Source: Arthrobacter sp. 18067
Lineage (GTDB): Bacteria > Actinomycetota > Actinomycetes > Actinomycetales > Micrococcaceae
Direction: 5' to 3'
Assembly: GCF_902706295.1 (NCBI RefSeq)
Contig: NZ_CACSJJ010000003.1
Span: forward strand, 202,219 to 266,218
Length of the DNA: 64,000 bases
The position numbers and the translations under genes were made by a program. This document shows, one piece after another, positions 57,382 through 64,000 of the stretch; positions within the stretch are counted from its first letter, which is position 1; the number at the start of each line of letters is the position of its first letter. Below the pieces are notes generated by a model that saw only the letters and a list, made by a program, of their open reading frames with translations, did no database searches and was not told where the DNA came from.

Positions 57382-58032
57382 ATGATGGCGGTTTTCGTAC
57401 TGATTCACGGTGGTGGTTCCACCGCGTGGGACTGGCATCTGGTCAGCCCACTGCTCGAGGCGGAGGGCCATAGGGTCATCGCCGTGGACCTGCCCATCGA
57501 AGACGTTGATGCCCGACTTGAGGACTACACCCGCACTGTAAGGGAAGCGGTTGGTGAAGCTCAGCACACCATCGTGGTGGGGCACTCGCTGGGCGGCTTC
57601 ACGGCGCCCTTGGCCTGCGAAGAGCTCCATTCCGACGGCCTGGTGTACCTCTCGGCAATGATCCCGATGCCGGGCGAGACCTTCGGCGACTGGTGGACCA
57701 ACACCGGACATGACCGCGAGACCATTCCTGATGAGCCATATTTCAATCTCGTCCCAGACGATCTGGCGCAGCGGGCTACCGATAGAGAGCGCGACCAGCA
57801 AGGCGCCTGGATGTCAGCCCCTTGGCCTGGCAAGCATCCGGACGTGCCCACCCTGGGGATATTGTGCCGGGACGATCTGTTCTTTCCACCATCGTTCATG
57901 AGGCGCCAGGTTCGCGACCGGCTGGGAATCGAGCCGGTGGAAATTCCTGGAGGTCACTACGCCACGCTCAGCCATCCGGATGCCGTGGCGGCGGCCCTGA
58001 ACGAATTTGCCCAGCGGATTGCTGGAATATGA
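57382..58032 (+). CDS. Alpha/beta hydrolase (esterase/HNL-like)
   Basis: A 216-residue protein. FVLIHGGGSTAWDWHLVSPL is the oxyanion strand, GHSLGGFTAPLAC holds the nucleophile (Ser near 73), GILCRDDLFFPPSFMRRQVR supplies the acid and PGGHYATLSHPDAV the His. This group includes hydroxynitrile lyase-like and AB-hydrolase 1 members. Substrate unknown. GGGGGC before the ATG. Confidence 0.88.
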   Translation: MMAVFVLIHGGGSTAWDWHLVSPLLEAEGHRVIAVDLPIEDVDARLEDYTRTVREAVGEAQHTIVVGHSLGGFTAPLACEELHSDGLVYLSAMIPMPGETFGDWWTNTGHDRETIPDEPYFNLVPDDLAQRATDRERDQQGAWMSAPWPGKHPDVPTLGILCRDDLFFPPSFMRRQVRDRLGIEPVEIPGGHYATLSHPDAVAAALNEFAQRIAGI

Positions 58033-58065
58033 TCGGGGTGCGCAGTCACTCAAACGGAGGCCACC

Positions 58066-58425
58066 ATGACACCGGGTTCGATCAGTGAGTACATCGACCA
58101 GTACGACGGCGATGTGCGGCAACGGCTGCTGACCGTATACGAAATGATACGGACGGCCGTGCCGGACGACGCGGAAGAATCAATCAGCTGGCGGATGCCC
58201 ACCTTCAAGCTCGGCACCGAGCCGCTGTTCTTCTTCACCGGGACAAAGCAACACGTCGGGTTCTATCCGACGCCGGACGCGATCGCGCATTTCTCGGCGG
58301 AATTGACCGATTATGGAACCACCGAGCACGCCATCAAGCTGCCCCACAAAGCCCCACTCCCCACCGAGCTCATCAGCGACATCATCGCGTGGCGACTGCA
58401 GCAGCTGCCTTCCGTCGCGGCTTGA
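58066..58425 (+). CDS. DUF1801 domain protein (YdhG/YjhX-like)
   Basis: A 119-residue protein with GSISEYIDQYDGDVRQRLLT and PDDAEESISWRMPTFKLGTE, then FFFTGTKQHVGFYPTPDAIA and ending in helical sequence. Typical DUF1801 fold (YdhG family). Function unknown. GGAGG lies ahead of the ATG. It is a second DUF1801 protein in the window, not close to the one at 5686. Confidence 0.9.
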   Translation: MTPGSISEYIDQYDGDVRQRLLTVYEMIRTAVPDDAEESISWRMPTFKLGTEPLFFFTGTKQHVGFYPTPDAIAHFSAELTDYGTTEHAIKLPHKAPLPTELISDIIAWRLQQLPSVAA

Positions 58426-58453
58426 GTTACTCACCGATACAAGGACCGTTCCC

Positions 58454-58945
58454 GTGACACCGAGCCCCCGCGATGTAGTGGACGGCTTCGCCAGGGCCTG
58501 GAACGTGGCAGATCCCGTAGCGCTGGCGGAGCTCTTCGTGGAGGATGCCGACTTCGTCAACGTGGTGGGCATGTGGTGGAACAACCGGCGGCAGATCCAG
58601 TTCAACCACGATTACGGTTTCCGCCACATGTTTCCTGACACGGAAATGGTGCTGGAAAAGGTCGCCGTCCGTGAACTCGGCAGCGACGCCGCTGTTGTCC
58701 ACGCGAGGTGGTCCATGACCGGCCAGATCACGCCCGCCGGCGAACGATCCGGTCTCCGCCGCGGAGTCCTCAGCTTTACGGTGGTCCGCCAGGCCGACGA
58801 TACGTGGCGAGCAGTCAGCGCACAGAACACGGACATCGTCCCCGGCATGCAGACCCACGTGGCCACCGAGGACGGCCTGGTTCCGGAGTCCTACGACGCC
58901 GGGCTCTCTGTGCGGCCCGGCGGATCGCAGCACCCCAGCGCATAG
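58454..58945 (+). CDS. SgcJ/EcaC-type SnoaL-like protein
   Basis: A 163-residue NTF2-like protein. PRDVVDGFARAWNVADPVAL and AELFVEDADFVNVVGMWWNN begin the fold; RGVLSFTVVRQADDTWRAVS ends it. SgcJ/EcaC proteins include DUF4440 enzymes of unclear activity. GTG at 58454 is chosen because AAGGA lies 8 bases upstream; longer frames overlap the DUF1801 gene. Confidence 0.85.
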   Translation: MTPSPRDVVDGFARAWNVADPVALAELFVEDADFVNVVGMWWNNRRQIQFNHDYGFRHMFPDTEMVLEKVAVRELGSDAAVVHARWSMTGQITPAGERSGLRRGVLSFTVVRQADDTWRAVSAQNTDIVPGMQTHVATEDGLVPESYDAGLSVRPGGSQHPSA

Positions 58946-58954
58946 GCTTGGATC

Positions 58955-59965
58955 ATGCTGAACCTGGTCCTTGGACTTCTCTTCGCGGGCCTCTTTCTTG
59001 CCTCGTACCAGTCCGACCGGCGCAGGCTCCGCAACGGCGTGCTCCTGCTGGTAGCCGCGTGGTTCCTGTTGCAGGCGCTTCTGGACTTCCTGGTCGACCT
59101 GAATCCGTGGTTCGAATGGCTGAACCTGGTGGTTGTGGTGGTCCCGGTGGTGAGCATCTTTGTCTTTGCCGGCTTCCTGATCGCCAATGGGATCACCATG
59201 GTCCGCAGGGAAGGCCCGGGCATCAGCAGTTTCCTGCCGATTGCGGTGGGAATGGCCGTATTCCTCGCGCCGGTTGTCGCCTTCCTTTTCGTGCTGAGCG
59301 GGCAGCCTGTGCTGGCCGGCCTCGCCGCGTTGGCGTTCTTCCTTTGCGCCTATTTGGGATGCGCGTTCGTGGTGTTCCTTGGGTATGCCCTGGTGTATTC
59401 CAGGATGCGCTTCAGCCCGAACCCGGCAGCGGTCATCGTCCTGGGATCCGGCTTGATCGACGGCAAAGTTCCGCCGCTGCTCGCGGCGCGCCTGAACAAG
59501 GCTTTGGAAATCTACGACGGCGGCGCACCGGTCAGGCCTGTTTTGGTACCTTCCGGAGGTCAGGGCCCGGATGAACCCTGGCCCGAGTCGACGGCAATGA
59601 AGGAGTACTTGGTGGCCAAGGGGGCGGCGGGCAGCGACGTGTTGGAGGAGGACAAAGCCACCACCACCCGGGAGAACCTCGCATACTCTGTAGCCCTGCT
59701 GGCCGAGAAAGGCATCAAAGGGCCCCTGCTGGTATGCACCAACAACTACCACGTGCTCCGCGCCGCCCTCCTGTCCCGACGCCAGAAGATCAACGCGGAG
59801 GTGGTGGGTGCTCCGACGGCCAGGTACTTCGTGCCCAGCGCCTTCCTGCGGGAGTTCGTGGCCGTGATGAGGGACAACCGCCTGACCAACATCGTCCTTT
59901 GCCTGCCGATGTTCGGGATTGCCCTGCTCATCACGGTCGCACTGATGAACTCCCCGGTGGTGTGA
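58955..59965 (+). CDS. YdcF family membrane protein (DUF218)
   Basis: A 336-residue protein with about four N-terminal hydrophobic segments, then a DUF218 domain: AVIVLGSGLIDGKVPPLLAA, RLNKALEIYDGGAPVRPVLV, PSGGQGPDEPWPESTAMKEY and LVCTNNYHVLRAALLSRRQK are the hallmark blocks. One further TM ends it. YdcF-like proteins are linked to envelope metabolism. Its 3' end overlaps the converging GH3 gene by 35 bp. Confidence 0.92.
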   Translation: MLNLVLGLLFAGLFLASYQSDRRRLRNGVLLLVAAWFLLQALLDFLVDLNPWFEWLNLVVVVVPVVSIFVFAGFLIANGITMVRREGPGISSFLPIAVGMAVFLAPVVAFLFVLSGQPVLAGLAALAFFLCAYLGCAFVVFLGYALVYSRMRFSPNPAAVIVLGSGLIDGKVPPLLAARLNKALEIYDGGAPVRPVLVPSGGQGPDEPWPESTAMKEYLVAKGAAGSDVLEEDKATTTRENLAYSVALLAEKGIKGPLLVCTNNYHVLRAALLSRRQKINAEVVGAPTARYFVPSAFLREFVAVMRDNRLTNIVLCLPMFGIALLITVALMNSPVV

Positions 59966-62027
59966 CTCTTACCAAAGGTTCGGAGTTCAGGGTTTGGGGA
60001 GTCCCCGTGGTGAACGTGTGGCTCCATTCCGTGGTGGCGCCGTCGGTGAAGACGTACCCCTTCATAGGTACGGCGGTAACGCTCACAGTTCCAGCGGGTT
60101 TCCTGTACGTCCCGGCGGCGATTTCCTTGCCTTCAACCAGGTAGGCCACGCCCTCGACCGACGGAACAAGGTACGAGTCCTGACCCTTGCCGGGCCTGTC
60201 CGTGAAGGTGACCGCTGCCGGCGTCGTGGTGTCATACCGGAGGCCGAAGCCCAACGGCAGGAGGACGCCGTCGCCGTCGGCCTTAGGGATGTTGACCGGA
60301 AGCTTGCCGCCGGGGTTGATTGCACCGGAGATGGCACGAACAACTCCGTGGAAGTTGACCTTGTTGACGCCATAGCTGTTGAGCACGGCGTCGGCGCCGG
60401 GGAAGACGCTGATGTCGTAGGGATTGCGGGTGGCAACGACGATCACGGGTGTTCCAGTTGCCGCCAGTTCTGCCACCATCTGCTGTTGTGCTGCGTTTGC
60501 GCCGGCGTTGTAAGAGGTGAAGACGACTGCGTCCACGTTGCCTGCCGCGGCAACGGCCCGGGCGCGGTAGGCGGCAGAGGGTGAGCTTCCGTTTTCGTAG
60601 TCTTCAGTGACCGTGAAGCCTTGCTCTTTGAGCATGGGACCCGCAATTTCCGGGCGTCCCGAACCGGCGCCCACCATGAGAACAGAGCTGCCGGAAGCCA
60701 GCGGCAACACCCGTTCCTGGTTGCGGAGCAAAGTCACGGCGTGGTCGGAAATCAGGTTGGCTGTGGCCAGGTTGCCGGCCGTGCCAACGAGCTTATCCAC
60801 GGTGGCAGGGTCGGCCAGCGGTTGCTCGAAGACTCCCCGCCTGACCTTCCACTCGAGGATTCGTCGAACGGACTCGTCGAGGCGTGACTCGGTGATCTCA
60901 CCGGACCCGACGGCGGCACGAACCCCAGCGAACGACGCGTCCACGTCGGGGGAGTTCAGGAGGATATCCGAGCCGGCCTGGATTGCCTTGACGGCGATTT
61001 CTTCCTGGGGCCATTCGGCAGCCATCGCGGCCATGTCCAGGGCGTCCGTGGTGACCAGGCCCTTGAATCCCAGCTCGTCACGGAGCAAGCCGGTGAGCAC
61101 CTTGTGGGACAGGGTGCCGGGCATCTCGGGGTCAATGGCTTCCACAATGATGTGTGCCGTCATGACCATGTCCACGCCACCGTCAATGGCGGCTTTGAAC
61201 GGTTTCAGGTGCTGGTTCAGGGTCTCTCGGTCGTAAGTAACGGTGGGCAGCCCGTAATGGGAATCCACTGAGGTGTCACCGTGTCCGGGGAAATGCTTGG
61301 CTGCCGCGCCAACATTGTGTTCCTGCAGGCCATCGATCTGGGCAACCCCGAGTGCGCTGACCAGCGCAGGGTCTTCTCCCATGGAGCGGATACCGATGAC
61401 CGGGTTGTCCGGGTTGGAGTTGAGGTCCAGCACGGGCGCGAAGTCCACGTTGATGCCCATGGCACGCATCTCGGAGCCCAGGATTTCGCCCTGTGCCCTC
61501 GCCAGATCCGCGTCCGCCGTGGCACCCAGCGCCATGTTGCCCGGGAGGACTGTGGCCGGTGATCCGATACGGGCAACCAGGCCGCCTTCCTGGTCGATGG
61601 TGACCGCCAGCGGAATGCCGGTTCCGTCCCGGCCCAAGGCAACTTGCTGCAGGCCGTTGGACAGCCCGGCCACCTGCTGGGGGTTGTTGGTGTTACCGGA
61701 CCACGCGAAGTAGAGGACGCCGCCGAGGTTGTACTTTGCCACTACTTCAGCGGGCGTATCCACCCCGTAACGCTCTTGGTTGCTTGCCGCCATGGAGGTG
61801 TCATCTGCCGATGAGCCGTACACGTGCGTCCACGTCATCTGGCCGATCTTTTCGTCCAGCGACATGCCGGAAATCATCGCCTCGATGTCAGGTGAAGCGG
61901 CGACCGTCGTCGTACGTTCTGTGGTGGGGGCGGCCACTGCAGCGCCCACGCCTGTCATCACGCCCGTGCCCGTCATCAGCAGCGCCGTGGCGGCGGCCGT
62001 CATCAAGGTGGTTCCTTTTCTGTGCAT
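59931..62027 (-). CDS. GH3 beta-N-acetylglucosaminidase (NagZ-like), secreted
   Basis: A 698-residue secreted glycosidase with a signal peptide (about 1-33). The GH3 barrel contains VAAKFNLGGV-type blocks, the NagZ loop KHFPGHGDTSVDSHYGLPTV (around 243) that supplies the catalytic His/Asp dyad, and nucleophile region GLVTTDALDMAAMA (near 325). A C-terminal domain follows with an Ig-like tail. It would remove GlcNAc from muropeptide fragments outside the cell. Start MHRKG chosen for its signal peptide. Upstream lies the NamZ-like gene. Confidence 0.92.
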   Translation of the reverse strand: MHRKGTTLMTAAATALLMTGTGVMTGVGAAVAAPTTERTTTVAASPDIEAMISGMSLDEKIGQMTWTHVYGSSADDTSMAASNQERYGVDTPAEVVAKYNLGGVLYFAWSGNTNNPQQVAGLSNGLQQVALGRDGTGIPLAVTIDQEGGLVARIGSPATVLPGNMALGATADADLARAQGEILGSEMRAMGINVDFAPVLDLNSNPDNPVIGIRSMGEDPALVSALGVAQIDGLQEHNVGAAAKHFPGHGDTSVDSHYGLPTVTYDRETLNQHLKPFKAAIDGGVDMVMTAHIIVEAIDPEMPGTLSHKVLTGLLRDELGFKGLVTTDALDMAAMAAEWPQEEIAVKAIQAGSDILLNSPDVDASFAGVRAAVGSGEITESRLDESVRRILEWKVRRGVFEQPLADPATVDKLVGTAGNLATANLISDHAVTLLRNQERVLPLASGSSVLMVGAGSGRPEIAGPMLKEQGFTVTEDYENGSSPSAAYRARAVAAAGNVDAVVFTSYNAGANAAQQQMVAELAATGTPVIVVATRNPYDISVFPGADAVLNSYGVNKVNFHGVVRAISGAINPGGKLPVNIPKADGDGVLLPLGFGLRYDTTTPAAVTFTDRPGKGQDSYLVPSVEGVAYLVEGKEIAAGTYRKPAGTVSVTAVPMKGYVFTDGATTEWSHTFTTGTPQTLNSEPLVRVTPPGSSSVRP

Positions 62028-62064
62028 GCGTATCCCAATCCCGATCGTGAGTGTTCCGGTTGGC

Positions 62065-63357
62065 CTAGCGTGGCCCGTTGTAGAGGAGGTATTGGCGGGT
62101 ATCGCGGACGAACTGACCCAATTCCGCCCGCCAGCTTTCCGTGATGGTCCGGGCGTCAGCGCCGGCGTCGAGTTGTTCGGCAAAGCGGGCGGACCCGCTG
62201 AGCAGTCCCATCCAACGCCCGGCGTCGCCGCGCCACGCAAAGCCCGGGTACAACCGCTTGGCTTCGACCAGCATGTGCGTGCCCACTTCCAGCGCTTCAA
62301 CCCGGGAAGCATCCGTGATGTGCACCTGTACCCCTCCGCAGACGAGGCCCTGGTTTTTCGAAAGCGTCGGCTGGAAGTAGGCCTCGCGGAAAGTGACGCC
62401 GGCAAGGCCCTTGCCGTTCAGCGCCTCCGCCCAGCGGTAGTCCACATAGGGTGCGCCGATGAGTTCGAACGGCCGGGTTGTTCCGCGGCCCTCTGACATG
62501 TTGGTTGCTTCGAAAAGCGCCGTTCCCGGGTACAAGACGGCCGTGTCCGGAGTGGGCATGTTGGGGCTCGGCAGTATCCATGACGCACGGCTGTCCGTGC
62601 CGGTCATCTCGCGGCGCCACCCCTGGACCTCTACGACATGGAGATCCTGGAGGGGCTTGAGGCCGGCGGCCGGCAAGTGCACGGCGTTGAAATACTTGGC
62701 GAGCTCGCCCACGGTCATGCCGTGCTGAAGGGCTATGCCCAGCCGTCCAACGCCGGACTCAAATCCTGGTTGCAGGACCGGCCCCCTTGCCTGCCCGCCG
62801 ATCGGGTTCGGACGGTCCAGGACTACAAACCTGGCACCCGTCCGGGAAGCGGCCTGCATGGCACCCCACATCGTCCAGATGTAGGTGTAGAAGCGCGCGC
62901 CGACGTCCTGGATGTCGAAGCAGATCGTATCCACGCCGGACTTTTCGTAGAAGCCCACGTAGTCGGCCACCTCGGCGCCATAGGAGTCATAGACGGTGAT
63001 GCCGGTGCGGGGATCAACGGAGGTCCCTTCACTGGCGCCGTCCTGGGCGGTGCCGCGGAAGCCGTGTTCCGGGCCGAAGACTGCGGCCACATCCACGTGC
63101 TGGTCCGCCATATCGTCAACGATCGAGCGGAAGTTCGCCAGGACTCCAGTGGGATTGGTGATGACTCCCACCCGGCGGCCTGCGAAGATGCTCCAGTTGT
63201 CGGCGGCGGCAATGTCGGCGCCGTTGACTGTGGTTCCCGGCTTTCCGGGGCGCGTGGCCTGAGAGGCGGCGGTGGCGCTTGGCGCGAAGGGTGCGACGAC
63301 GGCGGCAGCGGCGGCCAGCCCCGAGGCATGGATGAGTTTTCGGCGGTTGAGTGTCAT
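62065..63357 (-). CDS. NamZ-like exo-beta-N-acetylmuramidase (DUF1343), Tat-type secreted
   Basis: A 430-residue protein beginning LNRRKLIHASG, a twin-arginine-like signal, with a hydrophobic stretch to about residue 30. DUF1343 core: GVITNPTGVLANFRSIVDDM, FGPEHGFRGTAQDGASEGTS, CFDIQDVGARFYTYIWTMWG, VVLDRPNPIGG and FTRPFELIGAPYVDY-type block. NamZ enzymes release MurNAc from the non-reducing end of peptidoglycan chains. It precedes the NagZ-like gene by 37 bp. Confidence 0.9.
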   Translation of the reverse strand: MTLNRRKLIHASGLAAAAAVVAPFAPSATAASQATRPGKPGTTVNGADIAAADNWSIFAGRRVGVITNPTGVLANFRSIVDDMADQHVDVAAVFGPEHGFRGTAQDGASEGTSVDPRTGITVYDSYGAEVADYVGFYEKSGVDTICFDIQDVGARFYTYIWTMWGAMQAASRTGARFVVLDRPNPIGGQARGPVLQPGFESGVGRLGIALQHGMTVGELAKYFNAVHLPAAGLKPLQDLHVVEVQGWRREMTGTDSRASWILPSPNMPTPDTAVLYPGTALFEATNMSEGRGTTRPFELIGAPYVDYRWAEALNGKGLAGVTFREAYFQPTLSKNQGLVCGGVQVHITDASRVEALEVGTHMLVEAKRLYPGFAWRGDAGRWMGLLSGSARFAEQLDAGADARTITESWRAELGQFVRDTRQYLLYNGPR

Positions 63358-63470
63358 GGGGAGCCTTTCCAGATGAGCAGAAGTGCATGACAACTTTTGT
63401 GACTTGGATTACATCGACCGTATTCGCTCACCGGGATTGCGTCAATCGTTTACCTTTGGGTGATTGTATG

Positions 63471-63485
63471 TGTAACTTATTTACA
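63471..63485. promoter_or_regulatory. Inverted repeat TGTAA-N5-TTACA in the divergent region
   Basis: Perfect five-base arms about CTTAT, between the NamZ-like gene and the MurR/RpiR-like regulator, which is a likely binder. The 178-bp interval also holds AT-rich promoter-like sequence. Confidence 0.4.
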
Positions 63486-63535
63486 TGGATTGCCCATGGC
63501 TGCGAGTCAGCCCGGGACGCCAGGAAGGAAGCACC

Positions 63536-64000
63536 ATGGAAGAGGCAGAAAGCGCACAGTTGTCACGGACTGTGCTGGTGCGGATCCGTTCCGCCCTGCC
63601 GTCGCTGCGCCCCTCCGAGCGGGCCATCGCTGAGTTGGTCCTCGCCGATCCTTCCCGGGCAGCCATGATGTCCATCGGTGACCTCGCCGAGCAAGGTGGT
63701 ACGTCCACCACGTCAGTGGTCCGTTTCTACAAGAAGGTGGGCTACCGCGGCTACTCCGACCTGCGCCTCGACCTTGCCCGGGAGACCGCCCGCGAGAGCC
63801 TGGCCCACAACGTTTCGTCAGAGGTCTACGAAGACATCAACACGTCCGACTCGCTGCGCGACATCGTTTCCAAGATTGCCTTCAACGAGACCATGTCCAT
63901 CGCTGATACTGCGCAGGTTCTGGATGTCGGCAAGCTCGCCCAGGCAGTTGACGCGATCTCCGGCTCGCGGAGGGTCGATATTTTCGGGGTGGGTGCGGGT
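63536..64000 (+). CDS. MurR/RpiR family transcriptional regulator (3' truncated by window)
   Basis: Frame from ATG at 63536 running off the right edge; 155 residues present. The N-terminal RpiR helix-turn-helix includes SALPSLRPSERAIAELVLAD and GGTSTTSVVRFYKKVGYRGY followed by SDLRLDLA; the SIS sugar-phosphate domain begins with SGSRRVDIFGVGAG. RpiR/MurR proteins sense phosphosugars such as MurNAc-6-phosphate. AAGGA precedes the ATG. Divergent from the muramidase gene, so control of peptidoglycan salvage is likely. Confidence 0.9.
   Translation, partial: MEEAESAQLSRTVLVRIRSALPSLRPSERAIAELVLADPSRAAMMSIGDLAEQGGTSTTSVVRFYKKVGYRGYSDLRLDLARETARESLAHNVSSEVYEDINTSDSLRDIVSKIAFNETMSIADTAQVLDVGKLAQAVDAISGSRRVDIFGVGAG

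Overview
The window is a high-GC actinobacterial chromosome segment, most like Arthrobacter/Paenarthrobacter (Micrococcaceae). The evidence is strong GGAGG ribosome sites, frequent GTG/TTG starts, many ATGA-coupled operons, actinobacterial families (CsoR, WXG100, class C sortase pili, CGNR zinc finger, DUF1345, DUF6297-like) and the replication/ribosomal core rpsF-ssb-rpsR-rplI plus dnaB. Genus is inferred from protein sequence character, not from a search.

Layout. 1-3240: the 3' end of an M18 aminopeptidase, an APC amino-acid permease, a coupled pair of small membrane genes and tRNA-Leu(GAG) with its terminator. 3270-5670: ynfA-like gene, then rpsF-ssb-rpsR-rplI with an apparent autoregulatory RNA leader in front of rpsF. 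5686-26291: about 20 kb of mostly metabolic and hypothetical genes lying between rplI and dnaB, two genes that are neighbours in several actinobacteria. It includes a five-gene catabolic operon (GntP permease, CoA-transferase, HMG-CoA-lyase-like enzyme, 2-hydroxyacid dehydrogenase, glycerate kinase), hydrolases, a mepB-like gene and two L7/L12-CTD-like membrane proteins. A 590-bp non-coding region with several DnaA boxes precedes dnaB (26292-27680).

27681-39751: a two-component system divergent from a secreted-type phosphatase/endonuclease, a thioesterase with a coupled 67-aa membrane protein, a stand-alone PEP-swivelling domain paired with a winged-helix-like protein, a Zur-box-preceded AztD-like zinc metallochaperone, a 32-bp-period repeat cluster, DoxX, GNAT and MATE genes. 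39768-45139: a sortase-assembled pilus operon (DUF11/SpaA minor pilin, LPXTG major pilin, class C sortase) with an upstream CRP/GlxR-type site. 45313-48023: CGNR regulator, EamA transporter, orphan WXG100, DUF2277. 48050-51079: csoR-copZ-copA copper operon with two CsoR operators. 51298-57367: amino-sugar (probably chitobiose/GlcNAc) ABC uptake genes, GH20 hexosaminidase, IclR regulator and rhodanese, preceded by a DasR-like site. 57382-59965: small hydrolase/DUF genes and a YdcF protein. 59931-64000: peptidoglycan salvage genes (GH3 NagZ-like, NamZ-like exo-muramidase, divergent MurR/RpiR regulator running off the window).

The strongest candidates for new biology are the five-gene operon at 14502-20178, whose enzymes fit conversion of an itatartarate-like acid through hydroxypyruvate to phosphoglycerate plus acetyl-CoA; the rpsF leader that can pair perfectly with its own Shine-Dalgarno; the DnaA-box cluster before dnaB; the paired L7/L12-CTD-like membrane proteins; and the PEP-swivel/winged-helix pair. 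All functions are read from sequence motifs without database searches.
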